Source: Cryptomeria japonica (taxonomy: Eukaryota > Streptophyta > Pinopsida > Cupressales > Cupressaceae). From it: DNA of 64,000 nucleotides. Where the stretch lies: positions 102,136,239 to 102,200,238 of the forward strand of contig NC_081413.1 in NCBI RefSeq assembly GCF_030272615.1, written 5' to 3'. Of this stretch, positions 1-10,954 are shown piece by piece (the first letter of the stretch is position 1; each line of letters starts with the position of its first letter). A program made the position numbers and the translations under genes. The notes below the pieces were generated by a model. The model searched no databases. It was not told the origin of the DNA and was given only the letters and a program-made list of their open reading frames with translations.

Positions 1-302
1 AGGCAGTTGGCCTTCCTGCATGTGCAGGCCCCTATTGTAAGTAATATTCTCTTATTGGCCAGTAAGTGAATATTGTGGGTCACAAATCCCACCGAGGCTT
101 TTCCCACACCGGGTTTCCTTGTTAAACATCTTGTATTATGGTGTTCTTTTCATGTGGATGCTTTTGATTCTGTTATTTGCATTAATTCTTGCATACCGGT
201 ATACTATTACTTTATATTCTGCATATTCAGTTTTAAGAAAATTTTATTACCGATCAGTTATTGATTCACCCCCCCCTCTCAGTATGTGTGGGAACCCTAA
301 CA
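1..302 (+). mobile_element. 3' part of a Sirevirus-like LTR inserted in the Athila third gene
   Basis: The stretch matches the last ~300 bases of both LTRs of the element at 28545-35081. Shared landmarks are TGTGCAGGCC, GTGGGTCACAAATCCCACCG, a C8 tract at about 269-276 and the terminal CCCTAACA ending at 302. The Met-tRNA primer site that follows the 5' LTR of the sister element is missing after 302, so this is a 3' LTR or solo LTR whose start lies outside the window. The sequence right after it is the minus-strand Athila third gene, so the LTR landed inside that gene. The expected target duplicate would begin GCCAA (303-307); its partner is not visible. Short open frames here are LTR noise. 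Confidence 0.85.
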
Positions 303-2504
303 GCCAATGGTTCGCTGCCCTGTTCCTCCTGTAGCCAAGTTCCAATAAAACCCCTTCAGCTTTTCCAGTCTAGCCTATTCAGCTTCTTCTGTGGCCTCTT
401 GATATGGTATGTTTGTAACCCTGCATCCCATTAATGGCCACATAAGGATAGGTGGATGAAATATCAAGGGTAGTAGCTATTTATTGTTTTTCTCCCTACC
501 CAAGTGGATGTACTTGGGAGCTCTTTGTGTGGCTGCATGAAAATTAGGCACTAAATGGGGTTCACCCTACTTTAGGTCTTCTGGGGGATTATTCCAGCAC
601 TGAACCAAACACTCGACTATAGCTGTATTTTCATTTTCAACCAAATGTTCATATTCCTAGAATGTTTCCTCCCTCATCAGTAAAACTTGACTCCTGACAT
701 CAGGTCTTGTTAACATTTTTTTCCAGTCATAGTAAATAAGTCGTGGATTTTTTGCTTCAGCTCTAAGTGGTAATGAACAATCAAATTCCAAATTTTTGTA
801 TGTTTCAGCCTAGGTCCCCATACTGATTTCATTCTATATCCATGACATTAATGCTTTTAATTGAATGTCATCAATGTATAGTAAGGGATTCCATTCATTG
901 TCAGAAGTCACAACATAATTATGCAAATAAAATTCACATAATAAATTCCTAACAGTTGCAAGAGAGTTTTGATAAACATTATAAAATTCATGTGGGGACA
1001 CTAGAGAAGGACTAAGATCCCTAACAATGCAGTTTAGCTTGAAACATAAATATTGTTCTTTTAAATATAAAGTGTAAACCCTCGGAGGAGCCCTGCATTG
1101 CAACAATTCATGAACCATATTGGCAGTTGTGTCTACTTTAGCTTGCAATTGCACAATTAGATTATCCCTCTTTTCAATCTCTTTATGTTGTTTTTCAATA
1201 ACTTCTTGTAACCTATCCCTTTCTATCTCCCATTGTCTATAAAATGAAAGTGCAATAGATAAACTATTGAGAGATGAAGGGGACCTATGAGCTGTTATCT
1301 GAGGGCATGAGATTCCTTCAACCGGTTCTTCAAACTGTTCTGCTACATGTGCCAAAATTGATAGTCCGTCGGCTCCATGTTCTTCATGTGGTTGAATCTT
1401 TGTTTGACTTTTGTGCCCTTCTTTCGACGTTTCCACAAAAATGACTTCAATCACATCCCCCATTGCCTGAGGTTTTTGTTTACCCCTCCTTTCCGAATAC
1501 ATTTTTGGAGTGGCTGCAGGAGAATTTTATGCAAGAGGTGTTGTTGCAGGAGAATTTTCTTTCACCTTGCGCCTTTTAGCTATAGGAGAAACCTGCACTG
1601 CTTGAGGTTGCTCTATGGTTTCTTCCTCTGCATCAACTATTTCTATTTCTTTCCCTTTTCTTCCGAAATATGTCGCTCCACATTAAAAATGAGTGGAGGG
1701 CTGCTCAATATTTGGTTCAATTACCATTTCTTCTGCAACAGGAAAGGCTTCATTGGCAACATGAGGTTCATTTGCTGCAGAAACCCTAGGATATGAGGGT
1801 TCTTTGATATCTTCCTCTTGGGCTACTATTTCTTCTACAACAGGAGCATTTTCCTCCCTAAATTGCAGGATATCTTAGAATGTCCCCCATGCCATTTGAG
1901 AGACATCTCTGAGAGAATGTTCTACCAACAATTTACTCAAGCCATGGTGACTAACAGAATGATTTCCACCCTTTTGTGTTTCCTTTGCACTTATGAAAAT
2001 AAGATGATACAAAAAATTGGGAACATTCACCCTTCGGCCATGCCGTAAATGACTAAGTAATTTAAAATGGACCAAATGCAAATTTGATTACCTTCCATCA
2101 CAGGTAATGTATTTCATCACATACAATGTCACTTGGGGCCATTTTGTTGGAAGAGATATACATATGGTTCCTTGCTTGTCCACACTTAGGGGTCCATCTA
2201 TTGGGTGAGTAAATGCTGCCCTAGCGCTTCTCGCATCCTTCTACTGAGGAAACAATTCCCCCTCCTGTAGCAACCCAGTGACTTCAGCTATCTATTGCTC
2301 TCAGGCAATGACTCTTAACCCCTTGATAGAGGCCTATCCTTCCTTGTATGTATGCATGAATTCCTAGGCAATTTCTTCATTGAAATTTGTTATTTTTAGA
2401 AAATAGTCAATCCACCCATGCATACGGAATTAATGCTCACACTGGACATCCTACAGCAACATGTCATGAATTACTGGTTCATGGCAGATAGGAGTTCCTC
2501 CCAT
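303..2504 (-). pseudogene. Third (env-position) gene of the Athila-like element, truncated
   Basis: One minus-strand frame can be followed from ATG at 2504 to the LTR junction at 303, about 734 codons, interrupted by many TAG/TAA/TGA codons but no frameshift that I found. The first ~200 codons look like a folded domain and contain the string LSHLRHGRRVNVPNFLY near 2050. A linker follows with a basic AKRRKVK cluster near 1580, then a coiled coil at about 1250-1120 (QWEIERDRLQEVIEKQHKE), then a Trp/Tyr-rich tail. I see no clear transmembrane segments, so an envelope role is not supported even though the gene sits where Athila env-like genes sit. Function unknown. The N-terminal part weakly resembles ORF2 of the element at 28545-35081. 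Confidence 0.7.
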
Positions 2505-3248
2505 GACTAACTCGGCTTCTCAAAACAATTTCCACAATAGAATGAAGGACTGAAATAACATGCAGAACTAAAAATACATGTTCTGAAATACTTTACTTAC
2601 TTCCAGTACATTTCATTGAATTCGGTAGCAGGATGAACTACTCACTCGTGCAATAGAATGTCTTATTCAAAAATGATGTTAGGGAAATTTTAAAAAAATA
2701 CTGACAAGGACAGACAATTACTCATCTTGGAAATTGGACGATAAAACACCCCCCAACTTAACATGACACGTGTCCACACGTGTGAAAAAGGACTGAGAGA
2801 AGGGTACGCGAATTATGAAAATAAAAATAGGCAATAATCATAGCGAAATAACAAATGCATAATTAAAAAATAATAATATACATACCTGCAGTCGTACTAA
2901 TTAATGTTGCATGAAACAATTAGTGATTTAAAAGAGGTGAAATGATATGACCTGAAATGAATGAAATGACAGGCAGAGATATGAAATGGGATGATGTGTA
3001 CGAGAAAATTATTATTGAGAATGATATTTCCATAAGGCATGGAAATAATTATTATGAAAGCATGCATAAAGAATTTAAGGCTAATGACTAAGAATGCTCC
3101 CTGCAGAAGTTGCGGGAACTATGTCCCTAATGTCTTCTCCAGCTACTGCACGAACTATGACATGAGAGTATTCGTCAGATGTTGAAGGAACTTCTCTAGT
3201 TGTTGTAGGAACTATTGGTTGGTCTTGGCTGGCAAATTGCTACAGGAA
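2505..3248 (-). other. Spacer between integrase and third gene of the Athila-like element
   Basis: No coding frame is visible. On the minus strand the spacer has a G-rich tract (plus 2748-2754, CCCCCCA) and two CACGTG boxes at 2767-2782. It lies where a subgenomic promoter or splice acceptor for the third gene would be expected. The left half is AT-rich and otherwise featureless. Confidence 0.6.
2767..2782. promoter_or_regulatory. Two G-boxes (CACGTG) ten bases apart
   Basis: CACGTG occurs at 2767-2772 and 2777-2782, each inside an ACACGTGT palindrome, so the two sites are one helical turn apart. G-boxes bind plant bZIP and bHLH factors. The pair sits about 260 bases upstream of the third-gene ATG at 2504. 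The site is observed; a regulatory role is inference. Confidence 0.4.
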
Positions 3249-4468
3249 CTATTCTTTGGTTGCAGGCTTATGATACAAGCGTAGTTGATGACCATTGACT
3301 AGAAGTTTGAATCTGATTGGATCTATTGTGGTCAAGTGAACTGCTCCATTTCCTAAAATGTTATCAATTTCATATGGGTCCAACCATCTTGTCTGTAGTT
3401 TCCCCATTGTATCCTTATATATAGAATCATATAGCAATGCCCAATCGCCAGATTTAAATTTCCTCTCCTTTATATACTTACAATGCCATTTATCTCGCTG
3501 ATGTTGAATAAGCTCTGTATGTTGGACAGCCAACTTCCTCAGCTCATCCAAAGCACTCAATTGCAGGATGTGGTCTCTTTGTGCTTCTGAGAGACTCATA
3601 TTCAATTGCAGAGTTGTTATAAGAGTTTTATGCTCAAACTCAATGGGCATCATTGTTGTTTTTCCATACACCATTTTAAAAGGTGTAAAACCAATTAGTG
3701 TCTTCCATGTTGTTCTATATGCCCAAATGGCTTCAGGAAGTCTATTTGACCAATCTTTCTTATGAAGAGATATTGTCTTGGTAAGAGTGGCCTCTAAATC
3801 CCTGTTTGTAACTTCTACTTGACCATTTGCTTGTGGATGATATGGAGTAGACTTCTTGTGTCTGATATTATATTCATTAACCAATGTTGCAATTAATGTG
3901 GAAGTAAACTATGGTCCTTGATTTGAAACAATCTCTCTTGGATCTCCATACCTGGTAAATATTTCCTCATAAAGGAATTTAGCTACTTTATTATCTGTTG
4001 TGTGTGTCATAGCTCGTTCTTCCACCCATTTTGTAACATAATCGGTGCATACTAGAATATAAGATTTCCCATTTGAAGGAGGATAAATCGGCCCAGCAAA
4101 ATCTAATCCCCATCTATCAAATGGTGCAACCAATATCTAGGGATATAATGGCATTTCATCAGATCTGGTAGGCCTACCAATTCGTTGGCATCTATCACAT
4201 TTCCTAGTATATGTATTGCATCCTTATACAATGTTGGTCAATAATATCATGTGCCAAGTATTTTAAGTGTTGTTATTTGAGGAGCAAAATGTCCTCCACA
4301 TGGCTCATCATGACATGCATGAAGGATATCATATGTTTCATCTTCTCTAACACATCTTCTCATGACTTGGTCAAGTCCAGTATAAAAAAAACAATCAGCA
4401 ATCCATGAGAAATTAAAGCTTTTCTCAACTAATAGTCTTCTTTCTTTAGGAGAAAAATGAGTAGGCAT
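3249..4468 (-). pseudogene. Athila-like integrase
   Basis: The N-terminal zinc region (about 4468-4250) has a CHDEPCGGHF-type segment. The core starts at about 4133 with WGLDFAGP, which carries the first catalytic Asp. The second catalytic position reads VSNQGP where the family has Asp, an apparent D-to-N change. The Glu region is QANGQVEVTNRD near 3825. The C-terminal part contains VYGK...EFEHK and ends at 3249 (HKPATKE, stop). Integrase inserts the cDNA into chromosomes. There are stops around 3908 and 4140 and a frame change between 4468 and 4133, so the gene is inactive. Confidence 0.85.
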
Positions 4469-6914
4469 CTTATTAGTAGCTAAATAATTTACAATATCAG
4501 CATACTAGTGAGTGTGTTCTTTTATCAGGAATAAATGTTCATCTAGGAAAGCATCATCTATGGTTGTAGGATCATCCTAAAATTGAAGCCTAGAAAGATA
4601 ATTTGCAACTAAATTAGATTTACCCAGTTTATCAACAATTGTAATATTAAATTTCTACATCAATAGTAACCATCAAGCCAATCTTCTTGTAATTGAAGGT
4701 TTATTTATGAGATATCTGATTGTTGCATGGTCATTGTGCACATATATCTGATATCCTATGATATAATTCTTGAATTTGTTGAGTGCATATATAACTGATA
4801 ACATCTCCTTTTTGGTGACAGTATAATTAAGCTCAAGTTCCTACATGTTTTTGTTGATGAAATAAATTGCATTCTCCAAGTTGTCAATCTTTTGTCCCAA
4901 AATTGCTCCTATGGTATAATTTGATGCATATGTATGAATATGAAAAGGTAATCACCAGTTTGGACCCTTGAGTACTGGTACTTGAGTCAATGCATGTTTG
5001 AGCTTAAAGAAAGCTTCATGGCATGCGAAGTTCCAATTAAACTACATATCCTTATTCAAAAGACAATATAAAGGTCCTGCAATTTTGCTGAAATCTTTGA
5101 TAAACCTTCTATAATATCTAGCATGACCAAGGAAACTTCTGACATCCTTTTGCTTTATAGGTGCAGGGAGGTTTTGAATGACTTCTAGTTTGGCTGGGTC
5201 AACTTGTATTCTAGTTATAGAGATATGATGACCAAGAACTACGCCTTCCTGCATCATCATAAAGCATTTTTTATTATTCAATGATAAACTGTAGTCTTCA
5301 CACCGCTGCAAAAATTTCTTCAGATTCTTCAATGCCTCTTCAAATTCTGAACCATAAGTGGTAAAATCATCCATATAGATCTCCATGTTGTCCTAGGAAA
5401 TATCTGAAAAATATGCTTATTACTACTCTTTCAAAAGTAGTTGGAGCATTACATAACCCAAAAGGAAGAACAAAATATGCATATGTTCTCCAAGGACATG
5501 TAAATGTAGTCTTTTCCTGATCCTCGGGAGCAATTTGAATATTGTTGTAGTCATTGAATCCATCTAGGAATGTGTTGGGATCCAATAACACTGAGAGGGG
5601 GGGTGAATCAGTGTTTTGTCGGTAATAGTAGATTTTATCCTTTTATACCATACACATATAAACCGATAAACAAATAAACATATAACATGAAGCAAATAAA
5701 CCATCCACATAAATGAACACCATAACACACGGGATTTATAAGTGGAAAACCTCAAAGAGGAAAAACCACGGTGGGATTTGTGACCCACAATATTAGTTCA
5801 CTGGCCATATGAAAGGATATTATATATAATGGGGGCCTGCACATGCAAGAAGACACAGCTCCTAGAGCATACTGCTTATCACTAAAGAGTCTCACTGACT
5901 ACAAGCTTCTGCTAATGTAAAACAACAAAATTGAACTCAAAATGCATTTGCTATGCCAAATAGAGGTCTGGTTCTAGCTCTACTCTGTACTGGTTCATAA
6001 ACCCTGAACACTACTACTGATATCTCTTCTCCTCCAAAAATGCTTTCCAAACTATTTATAGATCATTGCATGATATAACATTCGCATACAAATGATCTAC
6101 ATACATATACTTCACATTATGCAGTTCTACTATATTCTCATATGTCGCATCCTATGTCATATCTTATTTTTCATATTCAAAATAACCTAGAAGACTAACC
6201 TATATAACCATTACAAACAATATTCCTTATGTCGACTTACAATACATTACAAAAGTTATTCAATTTCGGCCTCGACAATAATTACAAAATGATTTACAAA
6301 ATAAATCTTCCTTGATGTCGGATTCCTTCAAGTACTGATGTCAGTGTCAATGTCGGTGTAATCCTGGATACTCCAATGTTGTTGTCTTCTGGTATATAAC
6401 TTCCATCTAATCTTGTTTCCATCAATGAGAACAAAATGAATTTGATGAGTGTCAACTGCCAACAAAATGAAAAGTACCACTTCCCTGCCAAGGAATGTAA
6501 TACCTAAACCACAAATGGTAATGGAAAATGATCCTTCCTAGTTTCTAAGTTCAAAGCTTTGTAATCCATAAATACCTGCCATTTACCTCCTTTCTTTGCA
6601 ACTAAGACTAGAGGTGGCACCCATTGACTATCCGATATAGGATAGATAAATCCACCATTTAATAATTTCTGCAATTCATCTTTAACTATCTCTCTGAATG
6701 CAGGATTAATTCTTCTTTGTGGTTGTCTAAGTGTTCTACAATCCTCTTTTATATAAATATGGTGGGTACAAACTATAGGATCAATTCCATGCATGTCTTT
6801 GTAATCCCACACAAAAGAGTGTTGATGGCATTTAAGCAACTCAACTAGTGTTATTCTTTGAGTCTTTATGACTTGATTGTTGATATTCAAATATTTATTT
6901 AGATCAACTTCCAC
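4469..6914 (-). pseudogene. Athila-like reverse transcriptase-RNase H, split by a solo LTR
   Basis: The 5' part (6914-6465) holds the RT fingers with RQPQRRINPAF and YPISDSQWVPP and breaks off after AGKWYFSF. It resumes at 5572 with FLDGFN, so the protein is continuous once the insertion and its 5-bp duplication are removed. Next come TFTCPWRTYAYFVLPFGLCNAP (about 5510), the active site YMDD (about 5380), SFLGHARYYRRFIKDFSKI (about 5100), and a degraded RNase H down to ~4470. The part from 5386 is in a different frame from the part before it. Inactive. Confidence 0.88.
5573..6464 (-). mobile_element. Solo LTR (892 bp) inside Athila RT
   Basis: On the minus strand it starts TGTTGGCAGT and ends ...CAACA. 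The duplicate is GAATG (5568-5572) versus AAATG (6465-6469), four of five bases. A minus TATA box, TATAAATAG, is at 6052-6060. The conserved GGTGAATCA/C7 motif sits at 5595-5610, about 25 bases from the 3' end. It shares GTGGGTCACAAATCCCACCG with the LTRs at 1-302 and 28545-35081, so it is a related but diverged Sirevirus-like subfamily. No internal region remains, which indicates LTR-LTR recombination. The interrupted RT reading confirms the boundaries. Confidence 0.9.
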
Positions 6915-7079
6915 TTTGTCAATAAGATCAACATGAGATGCCTCAGAAAGATGAGAAGTGCAGACTTCCTACAAAAATAGTGTATGCAATATGTCAGTGG
7001 CTATAGGAAAATCTGATGCTGTAATATTTGATGTTAACTCCTGCGACTGCTTCTCTTGTTGTAACTGATTTGACAAAAT

Positions 7080-7793
7080 TTAATAGAGGACTGAATCATC
7101 GTCCTGAAGTTGTATGAATGATTCTCTATTAATCATCATAAGATGATTGAAATAGTCAACTCCTTCCACAAATTCTTCTCCCACGTTAGGCCAAACAGAT
7201 TGATCTTGATCAAGTTGGGGTTGAGCAGGAGAATACAAAGACAGAGTTTTGGTACTATTTCCATCAGAAATAATCATATCTCATGACTGACATCCAATAT
7301 ATGCATTAGTTGTAGCAAGCCAAGGTCTCCCCAAAATAACTGGATATCCTCTCAATGTGGCTTTAGGAGACAAGATCATAAAATCTGCACGATATTCCCA
7401 GGAATCCAAAGTAACAACTACATATTCAACCATACCATCAGGACGAACCGTGGAACTGTCAGCAAGTTGCAGGATTGTAGGTGTAGGCCCGAGACTGGTT
7501 ATGTCAAGTTTGTGCATAATATCTCTTGTCATTACATTAATGGTTGCTCCCAAATCTATTAAAGAATTCTTTATTTGAGTACCATTGATGACTATTTTCA
7601 CAATGGGACTACCAAGATCAACATATTTAAGAATTGAAACCTTTCCTAACATAATATCAGCCAATTGACCCATTACATGTACTGTTTGCGGATCCTTTTT
7701 TCTTTCTGCTAGGTTTATGTAAACATGCCTCCTTAATTGCTTTACCATAAAGATGGACATCCTTAATAGCTTGAAACAATGGAATTTTAACAC
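7080..7793 (-). pseudogene. Athila-like aspartic protease and linker to RT
   Basis: The retroviral-type aspartic protease lies in 7793-7281, with the catalytic motif as IDLGATINVM near 7560. Athila-clade proteases typically read DLGAS here, so the DLGA core is kept. The flap/C-terminal segment reads VILGRPWLATTNA near 7320, the usual LGRPWL-type end. The linker (7277-7080) has no recognised domain and joins the RT frame after a stop at 7278-7280. The protease cuts Gag-Pol in virus-like particles. Inactive because of stops on both sides. Confidence 0.8.
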
Positions 7794-7819
7794 ATATGTG
7801 TTTCAACTGATCTATGATA

Positions 7820-9637
7820 TCAAAATTTTCTTCTTCTTCTTCTTGTAGACTCTTTAGTCTGCAATCTTTGAGGAAATAGGGGTATTTGTTGATTTTGAGG
7901 TATTTGGGTTGCTGGGCTAGATATTTTCTTTTCCTTTTGTATCTCAGTTATAACTGGAGGGGACGGGTTAGATAAATTTGTCCCAGATCTAAGGTGAATA
8001 TCACTTATAGAAAGAGAATAAGTTGGGTATTTATTAGGGTCAGTTGAATAAACTTGTTGTCGTTGTTGAGGCTTGCTATTAGGATTTGGCATGGTTTGAG
8101 TGGGCAGTTGTGTAGGTTTAGGTGGAGTAGTATTGGCAGAAGGAGGAGGCATTATAGTAGGTGGTTGTGGCTGTTGTTGAGGTTGCTAGTAACCAAATGA
8201 TTGATTTGTCCATTGCTGACCTCCTCTCCATTGAGGGGTAGGTTGCCAATTCCCTTGGAATTGTTGCCATGGTCCCTGAGGCTGAGACCAATTTCCTTGT
8301 GGTTGCTACCACTATTGAGGTTGATTGGCAAAATTATGCGCTTGGCCTTGAGGATTAATACCAATTTTGATATTTCTAAAATTTTGAGCATATGGAGATT
8401 GCCATTGATTATTTTGTACACGGGAATTTCCACTATAACCAGAAAAAGAAAGTGGATTGGGAGGCATACCTTGTCTTGGAAAATTTGGCTTCCTTTGAGA
8501 AACATAGAAAACTTGTTCATCATCTACTTGTATTGTCTTGAAATTAGGAACTTCAAGATTTGCAACCATCTTACATCTGTAGTCTCTGTTATTCTGTCTA
8601 TAATGTGGGCAGAATTCTGCAAGAATTGCATCAGCTTCCTCATGCTTCTTCTTAGCTGAAAGTCTATTTAACTAAGTAGTGATATTATTTATGATATTCT
8701 CCTTCAAATCCTTCAAAATATGGCTAAGCTCCATTCGAGAAACTCCATTACTGGATGTTGATGAAGAAATTCTCAGCTTGAAATGCCTATTCTTCTTAGA
8801 ACAAGGTCTGGAATACTTCTAACAAATTTCTCCAATGTCATTCCATGTTGATTATGTTATGTCACCTCCTCCCAAAAAATCCAAAGCATCCGTGTATTCA
8901 TCACTGATTCCTCTTAAAAATATTAACTTAAGAGAATCTTTATTTAAAGTACTATGCTTGGACTTCTTGACACTGAATAGAAATCTCTCCAGATAATCTT
9001 CTAGACTTTAATCTTCCTTTTGTGTCATTTTAAAAATATCATCCCCATGGTGGTCAGTTCCTCTTCAATAATCCTTGTATTTCACAAAAAACAATCCTTT
9101 AATCTCATCCCATGTAGTGATTGTGCTACTCCCTAGACTCATAAATCATCTCAAAGCTAATTCTTTTAAAGTAGCAAGGGATATTTTGAGTCTATGGGAA
9201 TCTATAGTATAATCATAACTCCTACAGAGGAAATCAAATTCAAACAGGAAAGTGTCAAGATCCTTTTTCATTAATCCATAGAATTTAGGAAGGGAAGAAG
9301 TTGGGATGTTCTTGAGATTAGCATTATCATGCAGATCAGAAATAGGGAACTCAAATGTTGGGCTCACAAGTGGAGGTGGGTCATTCCCACCAGGGGGTGG
9401 ATTTCCTTGCATTGGTCTTTGAGGAGGAGTTACTGAACGAAGTTCCTCTTCAGGAGGTCCAAAGAGGAAATGAAGGTTGTTCTCAGAAAGTTCAAATTCA
9501 AGAGGATTCAAATTATCTGGGGCTTGGTAAGGTGCAGCAAAAGGATTTACATCTGGGGGCTCATATGGATTGAGTCTTGTATGATTAGGATGGTTAGGAA
9601 AGAATCTACCTTGAGCATCTCTTCTTCTTCTATGCAT
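7820..9637 (-). pseudogene. Athila-like gag
   Basis: ATG at 9637 (MHRRRRDAQG) lies about 100 bases after the primer site, as expected for the first gene. The N-terminus is Pro/Asn rich. The capsid-like retrotransposon gag core starts around 9300 (PKFYGLMKKDLDTFLFEFDF) and continues through ITTWDEIKGLFFVKY around 9100. The C-terminal half (8569-7820) is rich in Gln, Pro and Asn and ends in a basic RRRRRK tail. I see no canonical CCHC knuckle. Several stops interrupt the frame and the protease frame differs. Capsid protein of the particle; now dead. Confidence 0.8.
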
Positions 9638-9738
9638 GCAAATTCATGAGAATTGCTTAAAACAAACTAAGTTATCAAAACAAACTATCCTGAAAGCTTG
9701 AAAATTCATAACCATAATAGGTTCTTAGTTTGACACCA

Positions 9739-9756
9739 TCCTCGGCAACGACACCA
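9739..9756 (-). promoter_or_regulatory. Primer binding site, Asp-tRNA type
   Basis: The minus strand reads TGGTGTCGTTGCCGAGGA. Many plant Athila-type elements use TGGCGCCGTTGCCGGGGA, complementary to tRNA-Asp. The differences here are C/G-to-T/A changes in CG-containing positions. The site lies between the LTR end (about 9761) and gag. Confidence 0.8.
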
Positions 9757-10750
9757 AAAATATTTGGTTCACCAATAGGAACAATAACTAGAGCTAAAGT
9801 CTCAACCCAAAGTTTGGTCATTCACTCTGTTTACTTATTATCCCCATAACTGAAGTTCATTTGTTTGTCAACTCTGGGATGTATTACTTGAAATGGGTCT
9901 GCACTATATGTACACTAAGTTCCTGCGATAGCTATTCTACATTACTGCAGCAACTAAATCTATTTGAAATAAACAAGCAAGAATCATAACAACTGAATGG
10001 CTATAGGAAAGCTTAGCATTAATAGAAAATTCTAATTAAAGATCTATTAACTAAGTTCAAAGCTAACAAATAGGAATTACTATGTTTGCTTTGGTTGCAG
10101 GAACAGTCACATGATCTGGTTCGACTGGTTGTAGGAACAGTCAATTGCTAGAACACCTATTGCAGCAAAAAGGAAAATTGAATCTAATGAATGCATAGGA
10201 ATACTCACCAAGTGGGCCCCCTTGGATGAGTGTATCCAGACTTCAAAGATAATACTGTATGCTCAAAATAACATCATTTTTATTCATTGCTTTTCAAAAG
10301 TCGATACATTGTTGAAATGAAAGAAAATACTATGCAACTTTGTTTCTAATCCCCTGTCTCTAACTAACCTCTGGGATGAGGCGCAGGCTCTTATTTATAA
10401 GAAAACTATAACAACTTCCTACTATCTAGGTCACACTGATCAAATGAGGTAGAAAACATTTATGATAGCAAACAAAAGGAGTTAATCCACTAGAAACGTG
10501 GATCTCTGCTAAACCATAGCCAAGAATATAGCATGGCGGTGTTACAAGATTGATGTTGACTTAAGACAAACATAAATGAGTCTGGTGTGCCTTGCTATTC
10601 CTTTTCTGCTTCTTATACCCATTATTCTCTTTATTTTTTTGAATATTTAAGCGCTCCTTGAATATATCCAACTACCTTTATGACATGACACACTAATCTC
10701 TTCTACAACATCTCATTTATTCCTGCAATTAAAAAGATACAACATACAAG

Positions 10751-10783
<33 letters not shown>

Positions 10784-10940
10784 TAATTGATCATAACACT
10801 TATACATTCACACATGATATCACCTTTGATAATCCGCATGGCAACAAGAATAATTCACATGGCAACAGGAATAATTGGTCACAACAAAATAGGATTTAAT
10901 GGGTTTGGTTATCATCTAGAATGCACATAGTCAAACTCTA
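9757..10940 (-). mobile_element. 5' LTR of the Athila-like element (right end approximate)
   Basis: It abuts the primer site, so its 3' end is fixed near 9761 (TGGTTCACC on plus). A minus TATA box, TATAAATA, lies at 10392-10399, placing R/U5 to its left and U3 to its right. The partner LTR is outside the window, so the right end cannot be set by alignment. The right part carries a (CA)n(TA)n microsatellite and a 22-base near-duplicate (CATGGCAACA... twice near 10838-10880). The copia fragment starts about 10946. Confidence 0.6.
10751..10782. repeat. (CA)12(TA)4 microsatellite
   Basis: CA repeats cover 10751-10774, followed directly by TATATATA. It lies in AT-rich sequence next to the truncated copia end. 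Confidence 0.95.
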
Positions 10941-10954
10941 ATACATCATTTGAC

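Larger units (their letters stand above)
303..10940 (-). mobile_element. Athila-like Ty3/gypsy retrotransposon, degenerate, left end outside window
   Basis: Reading leftward on the minus strand the order is 5' LTR (9757-~10940), Asp-type primer site (9739-9756), gag, protease, RT, RNase H, integrase and a third gene. This is Ty3 order with an extra 3' gene. RT and integrase wording (CTH...RQPQRR in the RT, a VYGK...EFEHK block in the integrase, YMDD) is characteristic of the Athila clade as I know it. The polyprotein has stops and several frame changes and is dead. A solo LTR interrupts RT and another LTR truncates the third gene at 302, so the 3' LTR lies off the left edge. The right boundary is approximate because the 5' LTR has no partner here to align. 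Confidence 0.85.

Noticed and set aside
119-334. Small hydrophobic ORFs (also 29160-29290 and 34910-35092)
   Set aside because: They lie inside LTRs and recur only because the LTR recurs.
834-1502. Treating the 222-codon ORF as a complete gene starting at 1502
   Set aside because: The same frame continues upstream to ATG 2504 and downstream to 303 through stops, so it is the middle of a longer dead gene.
10838-10880. Two near-identical 22-base CATGGCAACA units as a possible TSD of the copia element
   Set aside because: They are adjacent to each other and do not flank the element; the 3' flank ATATT does not match.
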